Positions 15,423 to 24,929 of a DNA stretch of 64,000 nt are shown one piece after another. Made by a program: the position numbers and the translations under genes. The notes beneath the pieces are model-generated. The model was given only the letters and a program-made list of their open reading frames with translations. It did not search any database and was not told the origin of the DNA. Position 1 is the first letter of the stretch. Each line of letters begins with the position of its first letter. The stretch is from Planctomycetota bacterium (GTDB lineage Bacteria > Planctomycetota > Phycisphaerae > Phycisphaerales > UBA1924): contig JANRJM010000010.1 in the NCBI GenBank assembly GCA_033763975.1, forward strand, positions 1 through 64,000, given 5' to 3'.

Positions 15423-17746
15423 CGTCCGCTCGCCCCCGTCGCCTCGATCGCCGCCCGAAGATCCGACAGCTTGAACGGCTTGCGCACCCGCGCGACGCCC
15501 GACACCGCGTCTTCCCGGTCGCCCTCGCGCCGTTCCTGCTCCGTCACAAAGACCCACCGCACGCCCGGCGCCCCCGGCTCGCGTCCCGCCCCACGCCACG
15601 CCTCCGGCCCGGGCCCGGACACGATAAGGTCCGCCCCGCCCTCCGCTCCCGTCGGCATCGACCCCGACACCGTTACCTCGAACCCCAGCGCTTCCAGCAT
15701 AGACGCCAGCAGTCCGCGCACCATCGCGTTCTCTTCCACGACCATCGCGCGCCGCCCCGCCCCCAGCCCCACCTGCGATTCCGGCTCCTGCGCCGACGCC
15801 GTCTCCGGCGCGGGCCGCGACGGCAGGTACACCGTGAAACTCGCGCCCTTGCCCGGCGCCGTCTCCAACTCCAGCCGCCCACCATGCTCCTCGATCACCC
15901 GCCGCGCCGTCGGCAGCCCCAGCCCGGTGCCCTTCCCCTCCGGCTTGGTGGTGAAGAACGGCTCGAAGATCCGCGCCCGCACCTGCGGGCTCATGCCCGA
16001 GCCCCAGTCCTGCACGCGGATCATCGCCTCGCCGGACCGCGCCCGCCCCGCCTCCAGCCGCACGCGCCCGCCCGGGGCCGACGCGTCCGCCGCGTTCATG
16101 AGCAGGTTGATCACCACCTGCTCGATGTGCGATTCCTGGGCGTCGATCCACACCGCGTCGGCCTCCGTCGTCTCCACTTCCAGGCGCAGGTCCGCCGGCG
16201 CCATCCGGCGGAACAGCCGCGCCGCCGACGCCACCATCGGGCCCACGCACGCCCGCGCCGTCCCCGACCGACTCCCCCGCGCGAACGACAGCAGCGAGTT
16301 CGTCACGCCCGTCGCCTGCCGCGCCGCGTTCTCCACCTGCGACAGGCTCTCGCGCGCCGGGTGCTCCGCGGGCAGCGTCGCCGTCGCCAGGCTCGCGTAC
16401 GCCCGGATCGCCGTCAGCAGGTTGTTGAAATCGTGCGCCACCCCGCTCGCCAGCCGCCCGATCGCCTCCATCCGGTCGGCCTGGCGCGCCATCTCCTCGC
16501 GCCGGCGCAACGCCTCCTCCGCCCGCACCCGCTCCAGCTCCGCCGCCGCCCGCGACGCGAACACCTGCACCAGCACCAGCAACTGCGAGCACTCCGCCGG
16601 CAGCGGGCGATCGTCCAGCACCGCCACCAGCCCCAGCACCTCCCCGCGCGACGAGATCATCGCCGCCCCCGCGTACGAGTCGGCGCCCAGCTGCGCCAGC
16701 ACCGCGTCCTCCGGGAACGCCTCCCGCGCGCCCGACGGGAACACGCACACGTCCCCCGCGTGGATCACCCGCTCGCACGGCGTGCCCCGCAGGTCGTACT
16801 CCAGCGTCTCCAGCACCCGCTCGCGTTCGCACAGCGCCACCGTTCGTAGCCGCCCCCCCTCCACCCGCTCCGCGATGAGCGCCCAGCGCGTCCGCATCGC
16901 CCGCACCAGGTGCAGCGTCAGCGACTCGAAGAACGACTCGCCCGTCGATGCCCCCTCCGCCAGCTCCCGCAGCGCCAGCTCGCGCCGCTTCGCCACGTCC
17001 GTGTTCCGCGTCACGCCGATCAGGTGCGTCAGCGTCCCGTCCGCCCGGCGCACCCCGCGCGACGCCGCCGTCGCCCACACCCGCGACCCGTCCGCCCGCA
17101 CGAACCGGAAGTCGTGCGACACGTCTCCGTCCCGACGCGTCGCGCGTTCCAGTGCCACCCGCGTCGCTTCCCGATCCTCGGGCGCCACGTGCTCCATCAT
17201 CGCCGCGTGCGTCGCGAGCCCGTCCAGCGCGGGCATCCCGAAGATCGCCCCGAAGTCACCCGAATGCCGCACCGCGCCAGTCGCCAGCTCCAGCTCCCAC
17301 CACGTCAGCCCCGCCGACCGACGCGCCAACTCCTCCTGCTCCGCCCGCCGCCGCAGCATCGTCCGGTGCCGCGTCCAGTCCAGCGAGTTCCGCACCGCCC
17401 GCGACAGCAGGTCCGCGTCCAGACGCCCTTTCATCAGGTAGTCCTGCGCGCCGCACCGCAGCGATTCCAGCCCCGTCGATTCGTGCGGCCCGCTGCTCAA
17501 CGCCACCACCGCCACGTCCGGCGCCGCCTCCGCCAGCGCCGTCACCGTCTGCGTCCCCTCCGAGTCCGGCAGGTACAGGTCCACCAGCACCACGTCCGGC
17601 GCGTCCGCCCCACGCACCGCCTCCAACGCGTCCGTCAGCGTCTCCACCACCCGCACGTCCGCCGCGCGGCCCGAGCGCAGCAGTTCCTCCAGCAGGTGCG
17701 CGTCCGCCTCGTTGTCCTCCACGATCAGCACGCGCAGCGTGCTCAC
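15419..17746 (-). CDS. Hybrid sensor histidine kinase (REC-PAS-GAF-HisKA-HATPase-pseudoREC)
   Basis: 775 residues, soluble. It opens with a receiver (Asp56 in VVLVDLYLPDSEG). A PAS-like domain (about 145-265) and a GAF-like domain (about 270-410) follow. The dimerisation H-box is RLASGVAHDFNNLLTAI with His438, then HATPase boxes NLLMNAADA, DWGSGM and GKGTGLGLPTARR. The C-terminal receiver-like domain lacks the acceptor Asp: the motif reads ADLIVSGPG where DxxxxD is expected, although the Lys in VRKPF remains. It is therefore probably a non-phosphorylated docking module. The N-terminal receiver could take phosphate from the upstream kinase. The gene overlaps both neighbours by 4 nt. Confidence 0.92.
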   Translation of the reverse strand: MSTLRVLIVEDNEADAHLLEELLRSGRAADVRVVETLTDALEAVRGADAPDVVLVDLYLPDSEGTQTVTALAEAAPDVAVVALSSGPHESTGLESLRCGAQDYLMKGRLDADLLSRAVRNSLDWTRHRTMLRRRAEQEELARRSAGLTWWELELATGAVRHSGDFGAIFGMPALDGLATHAAMMEHVAPEDREATRVALERATRRDGDVSHDFRFVRADGSRVWATAASRGVRRADGTLTHLIGVTRNTDVAKRRELALRELAEGASTGESFFESLTLHLVRAMRTRWALIAERVEGGRLRTVALCERERVLETLEYDLRGTPCERVIHAGDVCVFPSGAREAFPEDAVLAQLGADSYAGAAMISSRGEVLGLVAVLDDRPLPAECSQLLVLVQVFASRAAAELERVRAEEALRRREEMARQADRMEAIGRLASGVAHDFNNLLTAIRAYASLATATLPAEHPARESLSQVENAARQATGVTNSLLSFARGSRSGTARACVGPMVASAARLFRRMAPADLRLEVETTEADAVWIDAQESHIEQVVINLLMNAADASAPGGRVRLEAGRARSGEAMIRVQDWGSGMSPQVRARIFEPFFTTKPEGKGTGLGLPTARRVIEEHGGRLELETAPGKGASFTVYLPSRPAPETASAQEPESQVGLGAGRRAMVVEENAMVRGLLASMLEALGFEVTVSGSMPTGAEGGADLIVSGPGPEAWRGAGREPGAPGVRWVFVTEQERREGDREDAVSGVARVRKPFKLSDLRAAIEATGASGR

Positions 17747-20415
17747 GTCGTGCTCCCTTCATGGTCCGGCAGCGTGAACGCGAACACCGCGCCCCGCGGC
17801 GTGTTCGGCTCCACCCAGATCCGCCCCCCGTGCGATTCCACGATCCGCCGCGCGATCGCCAGCCCCAGCCCGCTCCCCCGCGCCCCGTTCCGCCGACGAA
17901 GCCTCGTGAACATCTCGAACACCCGCTCCCGATCCTCCGCCGCGATCCCGTCCCCCTCGTCCGCCACCCGGAACTCCCACCCCTCCGTCCCCCGCGACGC
18001 GCTCACCCGCACCGCCCCCGCGCCCGGCGGCACGAACTTCACCGCGTTCCCCACCAGGTTCTCGAACACCAGCCGCAGCAACGCCCCGTCCCCGCACACC
18101 CGCGGCAGCGCCTCCACGATCACCACCGCGTCCCCAGCCTCCGCCCCGTGCGCCCGCACCGCGCGCACCGCCTCCTCCACCAGCGGCCCGGTCTCCACCA
18201 GCCCGCGATCCAGCCCGCCGCCCGCCCGCGCAAACGCCAGCAGGTCCGCCACCAGCGTCTGCATCCGGCTCGCCCCGTCCCGGATGAACCCCGCCCGCTT
18301 CACGCCCTCCGCACCCAGCACCCCCGCCTCGCCCGCCAGCAGGTCCGCGTACGTCCGCATCGTCCGCAGCGGCTCCTGCAGTTCGTGGCTCGCCATCGCC
18401 GCGAACCGCTCCAGGTCCGCGTTCGTCCGCGCCAGGTGGTCCATCGCCCGCCGCCGGTCCGTCACGTCGATCATCGTCCCCGCGATCACCACGCGCCCGT
18501 CGGCTTCCTCGCGACGCACCCCCGTCGAACGCACCCAGCGGTACCCCGTTCCCCGCAGCCGCACCCGATACTCCACGTCGTACCGGTCCCCGCGCTCAAC
18601 GCACGCCGCGAACCGCACCTTCACCGCGTCGAGGTCGTCCGCGTGCACGCGCGTCCGCCACGCCGCGGCGCTCCCCGTCCACTCGTCGATGCCCGCGTCC
18701 CGCCCCGCGGCCTCCAACTGCCCCGTCATCCGCACGACGTCCGCCTTGACGTCGTATTCCCAGATCAGCGTCCCCGTGCCGCGCAGCGCCCGCTCGTACC
18801 GCAGGCGCGTCTCCTTCAGCGAGGCGATCGCCCCGTGGTGCCGCACCGCCAGCGAGACGATCTCCGCCGCCGTCTCCACCAGCCGCACCTCGCGCTGCCC
18901 CGGCTCGCCGGGCGTGCCCCGGTACATCGCCAGCGTGCCCACCGCCCGCCCGTCCGCGCCCACCACCGGCTCCGACCAGCACGCCCGCAGCGCGTGGCGC
19001 GACACCATCTCCGCGAACGGCGCGCACCGCGGATCGGCCAGCATGTCCCCGCTCACCACCCGCCGCCCCGTCGCCGCCGCCACCGGGCACACGCCCAGGT
19101 CGTCGCGCACCGGCAGGTCCGCGGTCATCGCCGCCGCCGCCTCGGGAAGGCTCCCCCGGTGCGCCAGCCGCAGCCGCGTCCCGTCCTCGCTCATGAGCGC
19201 CACCGTGCAGATCACGCCCGGCTCGGCCCGTTCCACCGCCCCGCACACCGTCGAAAAAATCGTCTCCAGCGGCGCGTCCTCCGCCACGTGGTGCAGCGCG
19301 CGCCCGTACGCCTCGGTCAACTCCCGCCACCGCGACTCCGCCCGCGCCGCCTCCTCCTCCGCGCGCCGCAGCGCCGACACCTCGTGCAGCGTCGCCAGCC
19401 GCGCCCCGGGACGCAGAAACTCCACCGGGTGCGACGTCTCCACCAGCTCCACCATCTCCCCGGTCGCCCCGCGGATCAGCCGGCGCACCCGCGACGCCTC
19501 GGCCCCGCTCGCCGACGCCTCCGCCCCGCAACCCGGCAGCGCCCACGTCTCGGGAATCGACCCGCCCAGCAGACGCTCCGCCGCGCCGTTCAGCCCCAGC
19601 ACCCGCCCGCTCCCCGCGTCGTACAGCACCATCGGGTCCGGGCTGCGCTCGAACAACGCGCGGTAGCACTCCTCGCTCCGGCGCAGCTTCTCCACCGCGA
19701 CACGCCGCTCTTCGTCCACCCACGCCGCCAGCAGCGCCCGCGACAACTCGTGCGTCACGCTCTCCAGCGTGGCGATCTCCGCCTCGTCCCACGCCTTCGC
19801 GGGGCCGGGCCCGCCGTCCGCCCGGTCCATCGTCACGCTCGCCCGCAGCCGCACGCCATCGCTGATCCCGACCTCCACCCACGACGCGCTCCCGCGCGCC
19901 CGCCACCACCCCGCCGCCTCCGCCTCCGCCGCCCCCGCACCCGCGCGCGAGGCGTCCAGTGTGACTCCCGCACGCAGCGCGTCCGCCACCGCCGCCCCCA
20001 TCGCGCGCCGTTCGCCCACCCCCAGCAGCCCGCCCGCCCCATGACCCGCATCCGGGCTCAGCGAGCACGCGCCCAGCACCGCCGTCGAACCCTCCGCCAT
20101 CTCCCACACGCACACCCGCGCGCCGCCCACCAGCGCCGACAGGTCGCGCGCCGCCTGCGCCATCAGCGCCGACGCCGACATCCCCTCCGCCTGCCCCGTC
20201 GCGATCGACCGCAGCACTTCCATCCGCGCCAGGCGCCCTTCCGTCCGCCCGCCCACCGCCGACAGCCGCTCCACCTCGCCCAGCAGCCGCTGCGACTGCG
20301 CCGCCGCCGCCTCCATCCGCCGCCCCAGCACGCGCCGCGTCCGCAGGCACGACACCACCGCCGCCGCCGCCACCGCCAGCGATACCCCGCACACCACCCA
20401 CTCGCCCGCGTTCAT
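17743..20415 (-). CDS. Membrane-anchored multi-sensor histidine kinase
   Basis: About 890 residues from the ATG at 20415. A membrane segment (WVVCGVSLAVAAAAVVSCL) is followed by a coiled segment, a GAF-like domain (about 60-230), PAS (SEECYRALFERSPDPMVLYD), a second GAF (about 420-560) and another PAS (YERALRGTGTLIWEYDV). The kinase core has H-box FAAMASHELQEPLRTM (His677), the type found in phytochrome-like and cyanobacterial kinases. ATP-binding motifs are NLVGNAVKF, DEGDGI and GSGLGLAIARR. The frame is open to 20637, with alternative starts at 20580 and 20637; the extra sequence there looks unstructured. It is first in the cassette, and its stop overlaps the hybrid kinase start (ATGA). Confidence 0.9.
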   Translation of the reverse strand: MNAGEWVVCGVSLAVAAAAVVSCLRTRRVLGRRMEAAAAQSQRLLGEVERLSAVGGRTEGRLARMEVLRSIATGQAEGMSASALMAQAARDLSALVGGARVCVWEMAEGSTAVLGACSLSPDAGHGAGGLLGVGERRAMGAAVADALRAGVTLDASRAGAGAAEAEAAGWWRARGSASWVEVGISDGVRLRASVTMDRADGGPGPAKAWDEAEIATLESVTHELSRALLAAWVDEERRVAVEKLRRSEECYRALFERSPDPMVLYDAGSGRVLGLNGAAERLLGGSIPETWALPGCGAEASASGAEASRVRRLIRGATGEMVELVETSHPVEFLRPGARLATLHEVSALRRAEEEAARAESRWRELTEAYGRALHHVAEDAPLETIFSTVCGAVERAEPGVICTVALMSEDGTRLRLAHRGSLPEAAAAMTADLPVRDDLGVCPVAAATGRRVVSGDMLADPRCAPFAEMVSRHALRACWSEPVVGADGRAVGTLAMYRGTPGEPGQREVRLVETAAEIVSLAVRHHGAIASLKETRLRYERALRGTGTLIWEYDVKADVVRMTGQLEAAGRDAGIDEWTGSAAAWRTRVHADDLDAVKVRFAACVERGDRYDVEYRVRLRGTGYRWVRSTGVRREEADGRVVIAGTMIDVTDRRRAMDHLARTNADLERFAAMASHELQEPLRTMRTYADLLAGEAGVLGAEGVKRAGFIRDGASRMQTLVADLLAFARAGGGLDRGLVETGPLVEEAVRAVRAHGAEAGDAVVIVEALPRVCGDGALLRLVFENLVGNAVKFVPPGAGAVRVSASRGTEGWEFRVADEGDGIAAEDRERVFEMFTRLRRRNGARGSGLGLAIARRIVESHGGRIWVEPNTPRGAVFAFTLPDHEGSTT

Positions 20416-20694
20416 CACCGCGGCCCGCCCCGGCACCGCCGCACGCCCCTGCACCAGCGTCGTCCCGCGCGCAGGGGCCGCCCCCCGGGCCCACGCCGGT
20501 TCCGCCACGATTGCCCACACCGGCGCGCACGCCCCACGCGTCCACGACGGATCCGCTGCCCCCCGCAACTTCCCGTCCATGCCCGCGCAGCATACCACGC
20601 GGGTCCGCGCAGACGCCCCCGCATCACGCGCGCCCATCGATGAAAACGCTTACGACTTGATTTTCACGCCCACGCCCGCCGCGTGAAGACCGAC

Positions 20695-21417
20695 TTACGT
20701 CCCCGCCTTCGCCTTCGCGCCGTCCTCCGCGCTCATCTTCTCCACCCGCTCGATCGTGATCGGCGCCTCCGGCACGTCGCCCATCCCCCGACGCGTCGTC
20801 GTCTTCACGCCCACGATCTTGTCGACCACGTCCATCCCACGCACCACCCGCCCGAACACCGCGTACCCCGCCCCGTCCCGCGGCTCGTCAAGGAACCCGT
20901 TGTCCTTCACGTTGATGAAGAACTGGCTCGTCGCCGAATCCGCCACGTTCGTCCGCGCCATCGCGATCGACCCGCGCACGTTCTTCAGCCCGTTCTTCCA
21001 CTCGTTCTTGATCGGCGGGTTCGTCTTCTTCTGGTTCATGTCCGCCGTGAACCCGCCTCCCTGCACCATGAACCCGGGGATCACGCGATGGAAGATCGTC
21101 CCCGCGTAGTGCCCCTCGCTCGCGTACTTCTCGAAGTTCGCCACCGACAGCGGCGCCTTCTCGCTGTCCAGCTCCAGCACGATCTCGCCCAGCGTCGTCG
21201 TCATGCGCATGTACACGTATCGCTCCTTCGCCGGCGCCTGCGGCGTCTCCGGCTTGGCTTCCCCAGGCTTTGCCGCCGGCTGCTCCGGCTGCGATGACGG
21301 CTTCGCCGTCGACGGCTGCTCCACCACTCCCGGCGACGTGCCCATCTCCGCCAGCCCCACCCCGCCACAGCACGCCACCACGCTCAACACACCCGCGATC
21401 CACCCGGCGCTTCGCAT
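20695..21417 (-). CDS. Exported cyclophilin-type peptidyl-prolyl isomerase
   Basis: Catalyses cis-trans isomerisation of proline bonds during folding outside the cytoplasm. About 240 residues: a signal peptide (MRSAGWIAGVLSVVACCGGVGLAE), a Pro/Gln/Lys linker (about 25-65), then a single cyclophilin domain. Family motifs are TIFHRVIPGFMVQGGGF, with the active-site Arg and Phe-Gln region, SQFFINVKDNGFLD and YAVFGRVVRGMDVVDKI. The start at 21417 is fixed by AAGGAGGAATCC directly before the ATG. Cys17 and Cys18 sit in the signal's h-region, so lipoprotein processing is possible but not convincing. Confidence 0.93.
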   Translation of the reverse strand: MRSAGWIAGVLSVVACCGGVGLAEMGTSPGVVEQPSTAKPSSQPEQPAAKPGEAKPETPQAPAKERYVYMRMTTTLGEIVLELDSEKAPLSVANFEKYASEGHYAGTIFHRVIPGFMVQGGGFTADMNQKKTNPPIKNEWKNGLKNVRGSIAMARTNVADSATSQFFINVKDNGFLDEPRDGAGYAVFGRVVRGMDVVDKIVGVKTTTRRGMGDVPEAPITIERVEKMSAEDGAKAKAGT

Positions 21418-21512
21418 GGATTCCTCCTTCAACACGGCCCGCCAAGTGTAGGGTCCACCCTCCCGCCTTCCGACCCCCGAACCGACCCGCACACCCCGCC
21501 CGCCGCGCCCGC

Positions 21513-21518
21513 TACCCT
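21513..21518 (+). promoter_or_regulatory. TACCCT -10 box, leaderless-type
   Basis: TACCCT, then 6 nt (CACCCC), then GTG at 21525. Confidence 0.45.
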
Positions 21519-21524
21519 CACCCC

Positions 21525-22085
21525 GTGCCCAACCCGGTGCCTTCCCTCGCCGCCTCCTGCCTCTTCCTGGCCGCCGGCGCCTGCTCCGGCCCGCTCCCCG
21601 TGCGCCTCCTCGGCCCAGACCGCCCGCAGACCGCAGGGCCCTTCGACCCCGTCGCGCTCCGCATCCACCCGCTCACCCACATCGAGCGTGGCGGCCCGGG
21701 CGTCGGCCCCGACGAGTGCCTCCTCATCCTCCACCTCGAACTCTCCGACGCCTACGCCGACCCCGTCAAAGGCCTCGGCTCCCTCACCGTCGAGCTCTTC
21801 CGCCCCGGCGCCGGCCCCACCCCCGGCATGGAATCCCAGTCCCGCCGCTGGGCCGTGCCAAACTTCTCCGACCCGCCCGCCAACTCCGCACGCTTCGACC
21901 CCGCCACCCGCACCTACCGCGTCCCGCTCGTCGTCGAAGCCTGGGTCTTCGACTGGCTCGACCCCGCCAACGCCCCCCTCCGCAACGGCGCGCCCGCCTG
22001 GGTCAAGGTCCGCGCCGTCCTCGAGACCGCCGATGCCGCCGGCGCTCCGCTCCTCCTCGCCGACGAGTTCATCGTGCAGCGATAA
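21525..22085 (+). CDS. Putative lipoprotein
   Basis: 186 residues from a GTG start. The N-terminus SLAASCLFLAAGACSGP is a short signal with a possible lipobox (AGAC). The mature domain is a beta-rich fold of about 160 residues (LLILHLELSDAYADPVKGLGSLTVELFRPG, TYRVPLVVEAWVFDW) with no catalytic motif. The two blocks of paired strands suggest a C2- or immunoglobulin-like sandwich, which is inference. It precedes the large surface protein at 22169 on the same strand with an 83-nt gap. Confidence 0.75.
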   Translation: MPNPVPSLAASCLFLAAGACSGPLPVRLLGPDRPQTAGPFDPVALRIHPLTHIERGGPGVGPDECLLILHLELSDAYADPVKGLGSLTVELFRPGAGPTPGMESQSRRWAVPNFSDPPANSARFDPATRTYRVPLVVEAWVFDWLDPANAPLRNGAPAWVKVRAVLETADAAGAPLLLADEFIVQR

Positions 22086-22168
22086 CCAGCCGCCACCACG
22101 CCTCCGCCCGCTTGCGGCCCTTCAAAACGCCGATATGCTCGGTCCTCCCCCTTTCCGAGGACCTCCGC

Positions 22169-24760
22169 ATGCGTTACTCCGCCGCCGTCGCGCCCGCGTC
22201 GTTCGCCCTCGCTCTTGCCGCAATCCTCGGCGCCTGCACCGACGCCCGCCTCGCGCGTGACGCCGCCCCGGATCCCACGCCGCGCCCCCTCGCGCCGATC
22301 CCCATCCCACGCGACGGCGCCGTTCCTTCCCGCCAGCCCGTCATCGACCTCACCCAGCCCGACGCCGTCGTCCGCGGCTCCGCCCCCGCCGTCCGCTTCG
22401 ACTCGCGCCTCCACCCCAACCCCATCCAGGAACCCGACCCCGTCGCGCTCCCGCGACGCATCCGCGAGGTCCTCCCGCCCCACCCCACCGCCCCCGCCAT
22501 CGACCTCGACGCGCCCAACGCCCTGCCCGTCGGCGGCTCGCTCGACGAACACCGCACCAGCGTCGTCCAGACCTGGCCCTCCATCGGCGCCACCGGCTGG
22601 AATCCACCCGATCCCACGCTCGCCGTCGGGCCCAACCACGTCCTCGCCACCGTCAACATGCAGATCGCCTGGTACTCCAAGTCCGGCCAGGTCCAGTTCT
22701 CCGTCCCCCTCAACGACACCGGCAACCCCGGCTTCTTCGAGACCGTCGGCGCCCGCGGCTTCACCTTCGACCCCAAGTGCCTCTACGACCACCTCGCCCA
22801 GCGCTTCGTCGTCATCGCCCCGGAGGTCTACTCCTCCACCGGCGAGGCCTACATCTGCATCGCCATCTCCGACGACAGCGACCCCAACGGCGTGTGGTTC
22901 AAGTACCGCACCGACGCCGTCATCACCGTCGGCACCGATACCTACTGGTGGGACTACCCCGGCTTCGGCTACGACGCCAACGCCTATTACGTCACCAGCA
23001 ACCTCTTCGGCCTCAACATCTCCGGCTTCGGCGGCACCGGCTTCCGCATCTTCGACAAGACCCCCCTCCTCACCGGTCAGCCCGCACAGTTCTCCACCCT
23101 CCGCCAGACCGGCGCCGCCTCCGTCCAGGTCGCCCAGCACTTCGGCGCCAACCTCGCGCCCTTCTTCGTCTCCATCAACTCCTCCTCCTCCCTCCGCATC
23201 CGCGCCATCACCAACCCCCTCACCAACCCCGTCATCGTCAGCACCAACGTCACCGTCCCCTCCTTCGCCGGCCCCGTCAGCGGCCCCACGCCCGGCGGCA
23301 CGCTCAGCCTCGTCGACAACCGCATCATGAACGTCCACTGGCGCGACGGCAACCTCTACGCCTGCCATAACACCAGCCTCAACAACCGCAACCTCGCCCG
23401 CTGGTATCACCTCCGCACCAACAACTGGCCCGTCTCCGGCGGGCCCACCCTCGCCCAGTCCGGCTCCGTCGACGCCGGGCCCGGCCTGCACTCCTACTTC
23501 CCCGCCATCTACTCCAACAGCAACGGCGACGTCGGCGTCGTCGTCGGCGTCTCCTCGCCCACCCTCAACGCCGCCGTCGCCGTCGCCGCACGCCGCAGCA
23601 CCGACCCCCTCAACCGCATGGGCGTCCCGGAGATCGTCAAGTTCGGCGACACCGGCTCCAACGGGCGCTGGGGCGACTACTTCGACATCGCCGTCGACCC
23701 CACTGACGACACCACCTTCTGGGTCATCGGGCAGTACCAGCAGCCCAGCGGCTGGAACAACTGGATCACCTCGTTCGCCGTCGCCGACGACCCCGTCTGC
23801 CACCCCGTCCCCGACGACGCCGGCCAGCTCGAGTCCCTCCAGCAGCGCGCCGTCGACGTCCTCGCCAACGACTGGCACTCCACCAACCTCCCCCTCACCA
23901 TCCAGTCCTTCCAGCCCACCAGCCAGCGCGGCGGCAGCATCATCCGCTCCGTTGGCACCGGGCCCGGCGGCCGCGACCGTCTCCTCTACACCGCCCCCGC
24001 CAACTTCAACGGCACCGACTCCTTCACCTACACCGTCGCCGACGCCAACAACCAGACCGCCACCGCCGCCGTCTCCGCCTTCGTCACCGACCCCTCCACC
24101 TACCGCCCCGCCGATCTCCCCCTCGCCGCCGGCGTTCCCGGCGTCGACGTCGACTACTACGCCCTCCTCGGCCCCACCGTCCTCCCCGACTTCTCGCTCC
24201 TCACCCCCTACGCCGCCGATGTCGTCCCCGCGGTCGACTTCGCCAGCACCGATCAGGACTTCGCCACCTCCGCCCGCGCCGACAACGTCGGCGCCGTCTT
24301 CCGCGGCTACATCGCCATCACCTCGCCCGGCTACTACACCCTCGGCCTCACCTCCGACGACGGCTCGCGCCTCTTCCTCGGCGACACCCTCTTCATCAAC
24401 AACGACGGTACCCACGGCATGGTCGAGGCCACCAACTCCGTCGGCCTCCAGCCGGGCCTCCACCGCGTCCGCATCGACTTCTTCGAGGCCGGCGGCGGCG
24501 CCGGCCTCACCCTCGCCGTCGGGCCCTTCGGCGGCACGCGCACCATCCTCGGCCCCGCCTCCTGGCGACGCCTCGCCTGCGCCCCCGACTTCAACCAGGA
24601 CGGCAACGTCGATCAGGACGACATCGCCTGCCTCGCTCAGGTCGTCGCCGGCGATCCGTCCTGCTCCACGCTCGACCCAGACTTCAACCAGGACGGCAAC
24701 GTCGACCAGTCCGACATCGCCGCCCTCGAACAGGTCATCGCCGGCGCACCGTGCCCCTGA
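22169..24760 (+). CDS. Large exported surface protein with PA14 domain and dockerin-like repeats
   Basis: 863 residues. The signal ends in LGAC (lipobox-like). The N-terminal 550 residues are a beta-rich region (DPTLAVGPNHVLATVNMQIAWYSK, YWWDYPGFGYDANAYYVTSN) that looks like a propeller. A cadherin/Big_9-like module follows (VDVLANDW...FNGTDSFTYTVAD). Then a PA14 carbohydrate-binding-like domain (GYYTLGLTSDDGSRLFLGD...LHRVRIDFFEAGG). It ends with two dockerin-like EF-hand repeats, DFNQDGNVDQDDIACL and DFNQDGNVDQSDIAAL, at the extreme C-terminus. The ATG at 22169 follows GAGGACC. Probably a cell-surface or secreted carbohydrate-interacting protein; no hydrolase motif is seen. The Ca-binding repeats resemble those at the end of the 57688-60177 protein. 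Confidence 0.85.
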   Translation: MRYSAAVAPASFALALAAILGACTDARLARDAAPDPTPRPLAPIPIPRDGAVPSRQPVIDLTQPDAVVRGSAPAVRFDSRLHPNPIQEPDPVALPRRIREVLPPHPTAPAIDLDAPNALPVGGSLDEHRTSVVQTWPSIGATGWNPPDPTLAVGPNHVLATVNMQIAWYSKSGQVQFSVPLNDTGNPGFFETVGARGFTFDPKCLYDHLAQRFVVIAPEVYSSTGEAYICIAISDDSDPNGVWFKYRTDAVITVGTDTYWWDYPGFGYDANAYYVTSNLFGLNISGFGGTGFRIFDKTPLLTGQPAQFSTLRQTGAASVQVAQHFGANLAPFFVSINSSSSLRIRAITNPLTNPVIVSTNVTVPSFAGPVSGPTPGGTLSLVDNRIMNVHWRDGNLYACHNTSLNNRNLARWYHLRTNNWPVSGGPTLAQSGSVDAGPGLHSYFPAIYSNSNGDVGVVVGVSSPTLNAAVAVAARRSTDPLNRMGVPEIVKFGDTGSNGRWGDYFDIAVDPTDDTTFWVIGQYQQPSGWNNWITSFAVADDPVCHPVPDDAGQLESLQQRAVDVLANDWHSTNLPLTIQSFQPTSQRGGSIIRSVGTGPGGRDRLLYTAPANFNGTDSFTYTVADANNQTATAAVSAFVTDPSTYRPADLPLAAGVPGVDVDYYALLGPTVLPDFSLLTPYAADVVPAVDFASTDQDFATSARADNVGAVFRGYIAITSPGYYTLGLTSDDGSRLFLGDTLFINNDGTHGMVEATNSVGLQPGLHRVRIDFFEAGGGAGLTLAVGPFGGTRTILGPASWRRLACAPDFNQDGNVDQDDIACLAQVVAGDPSCSTLDPDFNQDGNVDQSDIAALEQVIAGAPCP

Positions 24761-24763
24761 GGG

Positions 24764-24929
24764 AAATGATCAAATTAACAAATGGTCAAATGGTCAAATG
24801 AACCAAGAACACATGTCAAATGATCACATGAGCAGAGCGCACTAGCCCAACGCACCATCCGGTCCTCTATTTGTCCATTTGTCCCTTTGCCATTTGGCCA
24901 TTTGATAATTTGCCCTTTAACCATTTGTC
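24764..24929. repeat. AT-rich heptamer repeat in two inverted arms
   Basis: The left arm (24764-24830) has repeated AAATGGTC/CAAATG units. The right arm (about 24868-24929) has the complementary CATTTGTCC/CATTTGGCC units. The arms can pair, so the region can form an imperfect long hairpin or cruciform. It is far more AT-rich than anything nearby. It fills the gap between the convergent surface protein gene and the phage-like module. Confidence 0.7.
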
